Origin: Paraburkholderia sediminicola
GTDB taxonomy: Bacteria; Pseudomonadota; Gammaproteobacteria; Burkholderiales; Burkholderiaceae
Direction: 5' to 3'
DNA length: 64,000 bases
Assembly (NCBI RefSeq): GCF_902859805.1
Contig: NZ_CADIKC010000006.1
Coordinates: forward strand, 186,001-250,000
The position numbers were made by a program, and so were the translations under genes. Under the pieces are notes generated by a model. That model saw only the letters and a list, made by a program, of their open reading frames with translations, was not told the DNA's origin and searched no databases. Each line of letters starts with the position of its first letter. Positions within the stretch are counted from its first letter, which is position 1. Below are positions 33,950 through 42,639 of the stretch, piece after piece.

Positions 33950-35416
33950 ATGGACAAAGGCATTCTCAAGAACGTAGCAATCAACTTCTTCGGGTTGGTG
34001 CTGCCGACTTTCGTCTCGCTCGTGACCGTGCCGTCGTATATCAAGCTGCTCGGTGTCGAGCGCTACGGCGTGATCAGTCTCGTGTGGACCCTGATCGGCT
34101 ACTTCGGGATCCTCGATCTCGGCATGAGCATGGCCGCGCAGAACCACATCTCGAAGGCGCGCGCCTCGGGCGACAAGGGCGAGAGCGCGCGCGTGTTCTG
34201 GAGCGCGACGTGGCTCAATCTCGCGACCGGTGTGGTCGGCGGCCTGATCATCTATTTCGGCGCGTTTCTGTACACCGCGTACTTCACCAAGGTGTCGCCC
34301 GAGTTGCAGCATGAGGTCTATATGGCGCTGCCGTGGCTCGCGGTGGCGATTCCGATTGCCAACGTGTCGTGGGTGTTCGCCGGTGCAATCAACGGCGCGG
34401 AGCGCTTTGGTGTCTACAACACCAATCAGACGATCGGCACCTTCCTGTTCCAGTTGCTGCCGCTCGGCGCTGCACTGTGGCTGGGGGCGACCTTGCAAAA
34501 CGTGCTCGCGGCCGCAGTGTTCGCGCGGATTCTCGCGGCGATTCTGCTGGGCCGTTCCGCGCTGAAAGTGCTGGAGATCCGCAGCATTCTGCCGCCGCAA
34601 CTCGGCGTGGCGAAGGGGCTCTTCAACTTCGGCGGCTGGATGCTGATTGCGAGCGTCACCAACATGATCGCCGAATCGCTCGACCGCGTGATGCTCGGCA
34701 CGAGTCTCGGCGCGCGTTTCGTCACTTACTACACGGTGCCGCAGAACCTCGTGACGCGTCTGAATATCGTGCCGACCGCGTTGGTGCGCACATTGTTTCC
34801 ACGGCTCTCAGCTGTGGGCCGCGCGGATGCGGACACCATCACGCAGCAGTCGCTCGAATTCCTCAATGGCGTGTTCACGCCAGTGGCGCTGGTCGCGATG
34901 CTCGTGCTCGAACCGTTCCTGCATCTATGGGTCGGCAATGAGATCGCCACTGTGGCCGCGCCGGTGGGCCGGATCATGATCGTCGCCGTGTGGCTCGTCG
35001 GCCAGGCGAACGTGACGCGGATTCTGATCCAGTCACAGGTCAATCCGGCCACCGCCGCGCGCGTCGGCCTCTTTGAATTGCCCTTGTTTGCAGGGGCATT
35101 GTGGCTCGGCATTACCCATTTCGGGTTGACGGGCGCGGCGATTGCCGTGGCCGGCCGGGCGCTGTTCGATTACGCCGTGCTGCTGCGCCTGTCGGCGATT
35201 CGCGCCCGCCAGATCGCGCTCGACATGCTTGCGCACCTCGCTTTTCTGCTGGCCAGCCTGTGGCTTGCCAGCTTCCTGCCGAGTCTCGCTCTCGCGATCG
35301 CTGCCGGCCTGTTGATGGTTGGCGCGAACGTCGCCTGGTCGATCACGATGACACCCGCTTTGCGCGATCTTGCGCGTTCACTGCTGTTGCGACTGAATCC
35401 GAGGAAAAGCGCATGA
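33950..35416 (+). CDS. bceQ: Wzx-type repeat-unit flippase
   Basis: A 488-residue multi-spanning protein of the MOP/PST family with 12-14 helices. The start KNVAINFFGLVLPTFVSLVTVPSYIKLLG and the segment YFGILDLGMSMAAQNHISKARASGD are typical of Wzx/RfbX proteins. It flips the undecaprenyl-linked repeat unit to the periplasm for BceI. It overlaps bceR by ATGA. Confidence 0.92.
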   Translation: MDKGILKNVAINFFGLVLPTFVSLVTVPSYIKLLGVERYGVISLVWTLIGYFGILDLGMSMAAQNHISKARASGDKGESARVFWSATWLNLATGVVGGLIIYFGAFLYTAYFTKVSPELQHEVYMALPWLAVAIPIANVSWVFAGAINGAERFGVYNTNQTIGTFLFQLLPLGAALWLGATLQNVLAAAVFARILAAILLGRSALKVLEIRSILPPQLGVAKGLFNFGGWMLIASVTNMIAESLDRVMLGTSLGARFVTYYTVPQNLVTRLNIVPTALVRTLFPRLSAVGRADADTITQQSLEFLNGVFTPVALVAMLVLEPFLHLWVGNEIATVAAPVGRIMIVAVWLVGQANVTRILIQSQVNPATAARVGLFELPLFAGALWLGITHFGLTGAAIAVAGRALFDYAVLLRLSAIRARQIALDMLAHLAFLLASLWLASFLPSLALAIAAGLLMVGANVAWSITMTPALRDLARSLLLRLNPRKSA

Positions 35417-37860
35417 ACCACGAAGTCCTTGAAGAAGCCGTGCTGCATCCCGTGAAGCGCAGCGCACTGGCTGAACTCACCACCGTTCCCGGTGTTCAGG
35501 CGCCGTCGCGCCGCTCGGCGTTGCGTAGCGACAAGACGGTGCGCGTCGCGATCGTGCACGACTGGCTCGTTACCTATGCAGGCGCCGAGAAGGTGCTCGA
35601 GCAGATCGTTGCGTGCTTTCCGGACGCCGACCTCTTCAGCCTTGTCGATTTTCTCGACGATCGCAGCTTCCTGCGCGGCAAGCCGGTCACGACCTCGTTT
35701 ATCCAGAAACTCCCGCTTGCACGGACCAAATACCGCACGTATCTGCCGTTGATGCCGCTCGCGATCGAGCAGCTCGACGTGTCGGCCTACGACGTGGTGA
35801 TTTCCAGCAGTCACGCGGTGGCGAAGGGCGTTCTGACCGGCCCCGATCAGGTGCATATCAGCTACGTGCATTCGCCGATTCGCTACGCATGGGACTTGCA
35901 GCATCAGTATCTGCAGCAGTCGAAGCTGACCGCCGGGCCGAAGTCCGCGATGGCGCGGCTGATTCTGCACTACATCCGCAACTGGGATATCCGCACGTCG
36001 AATTCGGTGGACGGCTTTGTTGCGAACTCCGATTTCATCGCGCGGCGGATCAGAAAGGTTTATCAGCGCGAAGCGCAGGTGATCTTTCCGCCTGTCGACG
36101 TCGAAGCGTTTGCGCTATGCACCGACAAGGATGATTTCTATCTGACCGCCTCGCGGATGGTGCCGTACAAGAAGATCGATCTGATCGTCGAAGCGTTCGC
36201 GCAGATGCCGGAGCGCAAGCTCGTAGTGATCGGCGACGGCCCCGATATGCAGAAGATCCGCGCGAAGGCCGGGCCGAATGTCGAGATCATGGGTTACCAG
36301 CCGTTCAAGGTGCTCAAGGAAAAGATGAGCCGTGCGAAAGCTTTCGTGTTCGCCGCGGAAGAAGACTTCGGCATTTCAGTGGTCGAAGCCCAGGCCTGCG
36401 GCACGCCGGTGATCGCTTACGGCAAGGGCGGAGCGCTTGAAACCGTGCGCGATCTGTCCGAGTCGAAGCCCACGGGCATGTTTTTCGACGAGCAGAACGT
36501 CGAGTCGATCATTGCGGCGGTCGAGCGTTTCGACGGCCACGTGAAGCGTTTTTCGCCGGCGGATTGCCGCGCCAACGCCGAGCAGTTCTCGGCCGCCAAT
36601 TTCCGCGAACGTTTCTTCGCCCACGTGCGGGCTTCGGTGCCGGCATTGCGCTCGGCAACATTGCCGACGTACGTTCCTTATAAAGCAGAGCCGGGCGCCA
36701 ACGCACCGCGCATTCTCGCAGTCGACCAGAGCGGCGTGCTCGGCGGCGCCGAGTTATCGCTGCTGGAAATCGTCAAAGCTTTGCGCTCGCGCATCGAAGT
36801 CGTGCTGTTCGACGACGGTCCGTTCCGCACGGCTTTGGCCAAGGCTGGCGTAACCGTCAACGTGCTGGAAGCCGGCGCATTGCGCAATGTGCGCAAGCAG
36901 GGCGGTTCGCTGCCGAAGGGCCAGGCGCTCAAGGGCTTGCTGTCGCTCGTGCGCGCTACCGCGAAACGCGCGCGCGACGCAGAGGTGATCTACGCGAACA
37001 CCCAGCGCGCGATGGTGATCGGCGCGATTGCCGGCAAGCTCGCCAGACGGCCGGTGGTCTGGCATCTGCGCGATATCGTGAGTCCCGAGCATTTCGGCGG
37101 CAAGCAACTGGCAATCATCAAGTGGTGTGCACGCCTCGGCCTCACGCACGTGATCGCCAATTCAGCGGCCTCCGCTCACGCCTTCGCGGAACTCACGCAC
37201 TTCGACAAAAAGCGTATCGACGTGGTGTTCAACGGTATCTCCGCGACGCCGTTCGACGCCTTGCGTACGGTCCCGCAAGCGACGCTGCGCCAGCGGCTGA
37301 ACCTGCCGCAGGATGCGTTTCTGGTCGGCTCGTTCAGCCGCCTCGCGCGCTGGAAGGGCCAACACGTCTTGCTCGAAGCGATGGTCCTCAATCCGCAGAT
37401 GCACGCCGTGCTGGTGGGTGCGCCGCTGTTCGGCGAGGACGCGTACGAGATCGAGCTGCATGCGTTCGTCGCCGCGCACAATCTGGGCGGCCGGGTGCAT
37501 TTCCTCGGCTTCCAGCACGACATTCCGGCTTGCATGTGCGCGGTCGATGCGGTGGTCCACACGTCGATCACGCCGGAGCCGTTCGGTCGCGTGATCGTCG
37601 AGGGGATGCTGGCGCAGCGGCCGGTGGTGGCGGCACGCGCGGGCGGCGTGCTGGAGATCATCGACGATTACGAGAACGGCGTGCTGTGCACCCCCGGCGA
37701 CGCGCATGGTCTCGCCGATACGCTCGCCGAGTTGCGCTCGAACGACGACCTGCGTAACAAGCTGGTCAGAAACGGCTATCAGACGGCGCTGAGCCGGTTC
37801 GGGACGACGACGTATGTGGAAGGTGTCGAACGGATTCTGAAGCGCGTGGCGGGCCGTTGA
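35413..37860 (+). CDS. bceR: Two-domain (tandem GT4) glycosyltransferase
   Basis: An 815-residue protein with two complete GT-B units. Unit 1 (about residues 40-410) has VAIVHDWLVTYAGAEKVLEQI, YLTASRMVPYKKIDLIVEAF and EEDFGISVVEAQACGTPVIAY. Unit 2 (about 435-815) has ILAVDQSGVLGGAELSLLEIV, VGSFSRLARWKGQHVLLEAM and PEPFGRVIVEGMLAQRPVVAA. Both keep the E-x7-E donor motif, so both could be active and add two sugars in sequence. The ATG at 35413 overlaps the bceQ stop; an open frame back to 35101 is a shadow of bceQ. It is the last gene before the RHS island. Confidence 0.93.
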   Translation: MNHEVLEEAVLHPVKRSALAELTTVPGVQAPSRRSALRSDKTVRVAIVHDWLVTYAGAEKVLEQIVACFPDADLFSLVDFLDDRSFLRGKPVTTSFIQKLPLARTKYRTYLPLMPLAIEQLDVSAYDVVISSSHAVAKGVLTGPDQVHISYVHSPIRYAWDLQHQYLQQSKLTAGPKSAMARLILHYIRNWDIRTSNSVDGFVANSDFIARRIRKVYQREAQVIFPPVDVEAFALCTDKDDFYLTASRMVPYKKIDLIVEAFAQMPERKLVVIGDGPDMQKIRAKAGPNVEIMGYQPFKVLKEKMSRAKAFVFAAEEDFGISVVEAQACGTPVIAYGKGGALETVRDLSESKPTGMFFDEQNVESIIAAVERFDGHVKRFSPADCRANAEQFSAANFRERFFAHVRASVPALRSATLPTYVPYKAEPGANAPRILAVDQSGVLGGAELSLLEIVKALRSRIEVVLFDDGPFRTALAKAGVTVNVLEAGALRNVRKQGGSLPKGQALKGLLSLVRATAKRARDAEVIYANTQRAMVIGAIAGKLARRPVVWHLRDIVSPEHFGGKQLAIIKWCARLGLTHVIANSAASAHAFAELTHFDKKRIDVVFNGISATPFDALRTVPQATLRQRLNLPQDAFLVGSFSRLARWKGQHVLLEAMVLNPQMHAVLVGAPLFGEDAYEIELHAFVAAHNLGGRVHFLGFQHDIPACMCAVDAVVHTSITPEPFGRVIVEGMLAQRPVVAARAGGVLEIIDDYENGVLCTPGDAHGLADTLAELRSNDDLRNKLVRNGYQTALSRFGTTTYVEGVERILKRVAGR

Positions 37861-37952
37861 GGGGCTCGCGCGGGCGGTTAGCCGGATGAACGTGCGAAGT
37901 GATTTAACGCGGGGGTAGACAGGGACCTGGCCGGTTCCTGCCGTTAGCGCAG

Positions 37953-37989
37953 CGGAGCAAAAGTCCTGAGGACTTTCGCTCCGTTTTTT
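37953..37989 (+). terminator. Intrinsic terminator of bceR
   Basis: CGGAGC plus AAAGTCC pairs with GGACTTT plus GCTCCG around TGA with one mismatch, giving about 13 bp. The stem is followed by six T at 37984-37989. Confidence 0.92.
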
Positions 37990-38189
37990 ATTGTGCCGTG
38001 GGCTGCGCGTGCAACCGGGCTCTACTACGTGGCTTCGTGTTTCTGACGCGGATTGATGAAGGGTATTTCCGGCGCGGATGTAGCGTTAGTCCTACGAATT
38101 GAACTGAACCAGCTGATTCTCTAATGAGGGTCAGTGCCGTATTGTTCGCAATCGGTTTGCAAAAAACGTAACGATTGCGAGGAGATGCG
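37990..38189 (+). promoter_or_regulatory. Candidate promoter of the RHS module
   Basis: TTGAAC (38099-38104) and TAATGA (38122-38127) are 17 bases apart, an acceptable sigma-70-like pair. The ribosome site GAGGAGA (38179-38184) lies just before GTG at 38190. The rest of 37861-38189 contains only the bceR terminator. Confidence 0.35.
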
Positions 38190-38525
38190 GTGAGAATTCC
38201 AGTTGAGAGTCATGCAGAAGCATCGTCGGCAACAGTCCGGGGCGCGGCCGGCACAGCGTTGGTCATCGGGGCGGCACTGTTTTCTTCCTTCTGCCATGCC
38301 GATGACATCACGTATGGCTATGACGCGTTAGGCCGGCTCACATCCGTCACGGTGTCTGGCGCCACCGCGTACTACGACTACGATGCGGCGGGCAATATCG
38401 CCGCAATCAGGCGGCAGGGGACTTTGTTCTCGGCGCTGCCTGTGAGCAGCGCGGGTTCTCCCCCTGTATCAGAAGCCGGTAAATCGCCGGTTTCGCCACC
38501 CTTGACTCAGGCCAGCGCGCGCTAG
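38190..38525 (+). CDS. Small exported YD-repeat protein
   Basis: A 111-residue protein starting at GTG 38190 with GAGGAGA upstream. A long N-region precedes a hydrophobic core (GTALVIGAALFSSFCHA) with a cleavage site before DDITYG. The mature part contains two YD/RHS repeats (ITYGYDALGRLTSVTV, YYDYDAAGNIAAIRR) and ends in a Pro/Ser-rich tail. It ends 47 bases before the large RHS gene and shares its repeat type. It may be a remnant of a former RHS N-terminus or a separately made accessory strand; neither can be settled from sequence. Confidence 0.7.
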   Translation: MRIPVESHAEASSATVRGAAGTALVIGAALFSSFCHADDITYGYDALGRLTSVTVSGATAYYDYDAAGNIAAIRRQGTLFSALPVSSAGSPPVSEAGKSPVSPPLTQASAR

Positions 38526-38572
38526 ACGCACGACGCCCAAGCTTTTTCTTTCCAGATCACAGCCAGATTCCC

Positions 38573-41500
38573 ATGCAATCAACCGATGCCCGTGCGGTGC
38601 GGCGTGTGTTGTCGCGCCCGTTTTTTCTGTTGTTCCTTCTGTTTGCGTCATGGTTCGCCGCACCGCATGCGCGCGCCATTGAATGTCCAATGGCCTACGC
38701 CAGAGCCGGCGCCTTCCCGACCGACCCGCAATGCTCGCTGAAGGCGGCTGCGGCCGATTTCGGCGGCATGGGCGGCTACACCTGCGGCAACCCGTTGACC
38801 ATTGCCGCGTATTGCGGCGGCGGCTCCGCTGGCGGTAGTACCGTCGGCCCGGTGCCAGCCGAGGGCGTCATCGCCGCAGACGGCGACCTCCCCGATGGCC
38901 ACGCCGGCGACGCCGGGGGCTGCGCGGCTGACGCGACAGCCGGCTGCGGCAGCAGCACATCGGGGGCGGACCCGGTGAACCTGTCCACCGGCCAGTTCAG
39001 GCTGGTCGCGCATGACCTGCATATTGCTGACACGATCGCACTGGATGTCGCGCGTGTCTATCGCAGCAGTACCTATGATGCATCTGGAAGTCCGGTGGCC
39101 GGCGTGTTCGGTGTGGGGATGACGTTTGCGTACGACAGCTACCTGGTGTTCAGCGCAGCGGATGACAGTGGCGTGCGACAACGCGTCGAACTGTACCTGC
39201 CGAGCGGTGTGCGGGTGCCGTTTACCCCGCGCGCAGGCACCACGGCGGCCTGGGATGACCTGACGAGCCCGGGCGCGTACTACCGCGCGGGGATCAGTGG
39301 CGGCAGCGCCGGCATGACACTCACGCTGCGCGACGGCCGGGTGCAGCAGTTCACGATGGTCAACGGGCTGTACCGGTTGAGCCGCGTTCAGGATCGCAAC
39401 GGCAATGCGGTCGTGATCGCTCGCGACAGCGCGAACGGGGCGATCACCGGCATCACGGGTCCCAATGGGCGCAAGCTCGCCTTCACGACGGTGGCCGGTG
39501 CGCGCGGCACACCGCTCGTCTCACGCGTGACTGATCCGCTGAACCGCCAGGTCAGCTATACCTACGACAGCCAGGACCGTCTCACCCAGGTCACGGACGC
39601 AGCCGGCGGCGTGTGGAAATACGGCTGGGACAGCAAATCACGGCTGGTGAGCGTCACCGACCCCGAGGGCAATCTGCAGGTCACCAGTACCTACGACGAC
39701 AACGACCGCGTGGTTGCCCAAAAGCTCGCAGACGGTAGCACCTTCGGCCTCGCCTATACGGTCACGGGCGGCAAGGTGACCAGGACCGAAGTGACAGACC
39801 GCCGCAGCAGCATCCGCCGTCTGGAGTTTGATGCGAATGGACGGGTGCTGCGCAGCACCTATCCGGCCGGCCAGCCGGAACAGCAGGTGCAGACCTTTAC
39901 GTACGACGCGACCGGCCGCGTGACTAACCTCGCTGCAGGCGACCGCCAGTACACCTATGGCTACGACACGAACGGCAACCGCAGCAGTGAAGCCGACCAG
40001 TTCGGCACGCTGCGCACACGTACCTACGACAGCTACAGCCAGGTACTGACGGACGCAGAGGCCGGCGACCCGCAGCGCGGCGTTGCGATCGCCTACACGT
40101 ACGACTCGAAGGGCAACCTGCTGACGGTCACCGACCGCCTGGGCAACCGGACCACGCTGACAAGCGACGGCCAGGGCCGCCCGCTGACGGTGACCGACGC
40201 GCTCAAGGGCGTGACTAAGTTCACGTATACCGGCGCGGATCTGACCAGTGTCGCCGATCCGCTGAATAGGACCACGCAGTTCACGCCCGATGCCGTGGGG
40301 CGCGTGACGGCAGTGCAGGACCCGCTGGGTAACACGACGAAGCGCACGCTCGACGCGCTGGACCGTACGACCGACGTCACCGACGCGCTGAACGGAGTAA
40401 CCCGCTTCACATGGGACCGCAACGGGAACCTGTCAAGTCAGGCGGACCCGAAGGGCGTGACGACCCGTTACGCCTACAACGCGGTTGGCCGGCCGGTGAG
40501 TAAAACCGACCCGCTAAGTCATAGTGAGACATACACGTGGAACAGCGCGGGGCAACTGGCGAGCGTGACCGACCGAAAAGGGCAGGTAAAAACCTATACC
40601 TACGACGCGGCAGGACGTACGAAGCAGATCGATTTCCGGCCGGCAGCCGGCACGGCGGTGAGCCGGAGCTGGCATTACGGCTGGGATAACACGCTTGACA
40701 AGCTCAGTGGCATCGGCGATTACGGGCCGAGCCGGCGCGGCAACGTCGCTGCGGACCAGTCGATTGGCGGCACGGTCCTTTACTACGATCGTCTCACGGG
40801 CAGGCTGACGCGGACTTCCGACTGGCCGTCCCTGCAGGGCATCTGGTCATATCGCTACGCATCCGACACGCGTGAGCTGGCCGGCATCGACATGGACCGT
40901 GCAACGGTGGACTACAGCCGTGATGCGGAGCATCGCGTCACGCAGATCGCGTATCGGGTGAACGACGAGACGCCGCGCACTTTCGGATATACCTACGATG
41001 CGCTCGGGCGGCGCAGTCAGGCGACGCTCGCCAGTGGCATCACGGCGGCCTATACGTGGGATGCAGCCAGCCAGTTGACGGCCATCACGTACAGGCGCGC
41101 CGATGGCAGCGTGCTGGGCGACCTGACGTATGGATACGACCAGGCTGGGCGACGCACGAAGGCCGGTGGCAGTCTCGCGAAGGTTGATCTGCCGCAGGCA
41201 GTGGGTGACGCGCAGTACAACGCGGCCAACCAGCTCACACGGTGGGCGGGCAGGACATTGTCGTATGACCTGAACGGCAATCTGGCCAGTGACGGCGTGA
41301 GCCAGTACGGCTGGAACGAACAGGGTCTGCTGGGCCAGATGACCGGCAGCGTGACGGCAAGTTTCAGCTATGACGTGTTTGACCGGCGCACGGACCGCAC
41401 GGTCAACGGCCGGCGTATGCAGACCGTCTGGATCGGGGATGAATTGAACTTCATGGTGCCGGACGGGGACTGGTCACAGCGCATCCGCGTGTTCTCGCCG

Positions 41501-42043
41501 TATCCGGAGAGCGGGCTGGATGAACTGACGTACCGGCGTATCGGAGACGATGCGGGTCAGGACCGGTACGTGTTGCGCGATGCGAATAACAACGTGATTG
41601 CGCTGACGGATGCGAACCAGCGGAGCCTGACGCAGTATCGGTTTGAGCCGTACGGTGCGACGACGCAAACCGGGGCGGCAGATCCGAATCCGCAGCAGTA
41701 CATCGGGCGGGAGAATGATGGGACGGGGCTGTATTACTATCGGAATCGGTACTACAGCCCACAAACCGGACGGTTCATCAGCGAAGATCCTATAGGGTAC
41801 GCGAGTGGGCAGACGAATGCGTATGCCTACGTCAACGGCAATCCTGTTCAGTTCAATGATCCGTTTGGGCTTGGGCCATGGGACAACCTGTATGGGCTTC
41901 CTCGGGACTTTTGGCGCTGGTATCACGCCAGCGGCAATATGACAGGCGAAAAGGTGGGCAACGGACAGGTGCCAAAAGCTGAGGCGCTAGGTGCATATGG
42001 AGAATGGAAGCGTCTGGGTCAGCCGGGCCCTGGGTGTAATTAA
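38573..42043 (+). CDS. Sec-exported RHS repeat protein with variable C-terminal tip
   Basis: A 1156-residue RHS/YD-repeat protein. A signal peptide (FFLLFLLFASWFAAPHARA) ends near residue 38. A Cys-rich, Gly-rich segment follows (about 40-130), then a DUF6531-type start (DPVNLSTGQFRLVAHDLHI). More than 15 YD repeats follow, such as TYDATGRVTNLAAGDRQYTY and YTYDAAGRTKQIDF. The RHS-associated core is QQYIGRENDGTGLYYYRNRYY with TGRFISEDPIGY. After DPFGL comes a short variable tip of about 55 residues (PRDFWRWYHASGNMT, ending GEWKRLGQPGPGC). No PAAR or VgrG domain is present, so type VI delivery is not indicated. Confidence 0.93.
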   Translation: MQSTDARAVRRVLSRPFFLLFLLFASWFAAPHARAIECPMAYARAGAFPTDPQCSLKAAAADFGGMGGYTCGNPLTIAAYCGGGSAGGSTVGPVPAEGVIAADGDLPDGHAGDAGGCAADATAGCGSSTSGADPVNLSTGQFRLVAHDLHIADTIALDVARVYRSSTYDASGSPVAGVFGVGMTFAYDSYLVFSAADDSGVRQRVELYLPSGVRVPFTPRAGTTAAWDDLTSPGAYYRAGISGGSAGMTLTLRDGRVQQFTMVNGLYRLSRVQDRNGNAVVIARDSANGAITGITGPNGRKLAFTTVAGARGTPLVSRVTDPLNRQVSYTYDSQDRLTQVTDAAGGVWKYGWDSKSRLVSVTDPEGNLQVTSTYDDNDRVVAQKLADGSTFGLAYTVTGGKVTRTEVTDRRSSIRRLEFDANGRVLRSTYPAGQPEQQVQTFTYDATGRVTNLAAGDRQYTYGYDTNGNRSSEADQFGTLRTRTYDSYSQVLTDAEAGDPQRGVAIAYTYDSKGNLLTVTDRLGNRTTLTSDGQGRPLTVTDALKGVTKFTYTGADLTSVADPLNRTTQFTPDAVGRVTAVQDPLGNTTKRTLDALDRTTDVTDALNGVTRFTWDRNGNLSSQADPKGVTTRYAYNAVGRPVSKTDPLSHSETYTWNSAGQLASVTDRKGQVKTYTYDAAGRTKQIDFRPAAGTAVSRSWHYGWDNTLDKLSGIGDYGPSRRGNVAADQSIGGTVLYYDRLTGRLTRTSDWPSLQGIWSYRYASDTRELAGIDMDRATVDYSRDAEHRVTQIAYRVNDETPRTFGYTYDALGRRSQATLASGITAAYTWDAASQLTAITYRRADGSVLGDLTYGYDQAGRRTKAGGSLAKVDLPQAVGDAQYNAANQLTRWAGRTLSYDLNGNLASDGVSQYGWNEQGLLGQMTGSVTASFSYDVFDRRTDRTVNGRRMQTVWIGDELNFMVPDGDWSQRIRVFSPYPESGLDELTYRRIGDDAGQDRYVLRDANNNVIALTDANQRSLTQYRFEPYGATTQTGAADPNPQQYIGRENDGTGLYYYRNRYYSPQTGRFISEDPIGYASGQTNAYAYVNGNPVQFNDPFGLGPWDNLYGLPRDFWRWYHASGNMTGEKVGNGQVPKAEALGAYGEWKRLGQPGPGCN

Positions 42044-42081
42044 TGCAATGCAGCGTCGCGGACTGCCGTCAGGACGGAATT

Positions 42082-42471
42082 ATGAAACTCACCATTTGGG
42101 TTGATGCTCAATTTCATGAGTTGAAAGACTCGGAGATTGACAGCATGAAAAAAACATTTGCCGTTCAGCAAAGGGAGGGTTCAGATGGGCGGCGGAAGAT
42201 TCATGTCTGGCTTTCTTCCAGTGAGAGGGCCGTTGATGATGTGGATTCAGAGATTCAGGATTTCTTAAGAAATCTGCAGGTGTGTGGATTTGACGAGACG
42301 GCGGAAAACGTTTTGCGCGTTGCAATATTTTATGAATTGAATGAAACAATTGTATTTCGGTTTTCTATCTCATCATCAACCATAAGGTTGTTGGCGGATT
42401 GTGGCATGTCGCTGGAAACCGTCGGATATCCCTGTTCCGACGACAAGCCTCGGTCAAGCGACGTTTCATAG
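42082..42471 (+). CDS. Candidate immunity protein of the RHS gene
   Basis: A 129-residue acidic cytoplasmic protein (KLTIWVDAQFHELKDSEIDS) that I do not recognise. Its base composition is clearly lower in GC than its neighbours, a common mark of recently exchanged immunity genes. The frame is open from an ATG at 42043 that overlaps the RHS stop codon (TAATG), so coupling is possible. I prefer 42082 because GGA-type bases precede it and the extra 13 residues look unstructured. Position directly after an RHS tip is the classical immunity position; function is inferred from that alone. A strong terminator follows at once. Confidence 0.65.
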   Translation: MKLTIWVDAQFHELKDSEIDSMKKTFAVQQREGSDGRRKIHVWLSSSERAVDDVDSEIQDFLRNLQVCGFDETAENVLRVAIFYELNETIVFRFSISSSTIRLLADCGMSLETVGYPCSDDKPRSSDVS

Positions 42472-42477
42472 CATGAC

Positions 42478-42509
42478 AGAAGGGCCGCGTTCGCGGCCCT
42501 TCTTTATTT
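42478..42509 (+). terminator. Intrinsic terminator of the RHS module
   Basis: AGAAGGGCCGC and GCGGCCCTTCT form an 11-bp GC-rich stem over a tight loop, followed by TTATTT. It closes the RHS-immunity transcript. Confidence 0.92.
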
Positions 42510-42609
42510 AGAGCGGCGTAATGATGAGTTCCTGGTGCTCGACGGTGATACGCACGCGCTGTCCGGGTTCAAGGCCGGCGGTCTCAATCCACCGTCCGGA
42601 GAGCTTCAT
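42508..42609 (-). pseudogene. Remnant of a SymE-like toxin gene
   Basis: Too short to be called by length, this minus-strand frame encodes 33 residues from ATG 42609: KLSGRWIETAGLEPGQRVRI, then TVEHQELIITPL and stop. This is the core of SymE-family (SOS-induced, AbrB/SpoVT-like fold) toxins: LSGRWLE-AGF-xG, then V-V-x-G-L-I-I. The frame can be read upstream only 8 more codons before TAG, and two TAGs separate it, in the same frame, from bceS. The N-terminal half of a normal SymE is missing. SymE-like genes are frequent companions of RHS loci. Confidence 0.7.
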
Positions 42610-42639
42610 CCACGAAAAGAAGAACAGCAGGACCTAACC

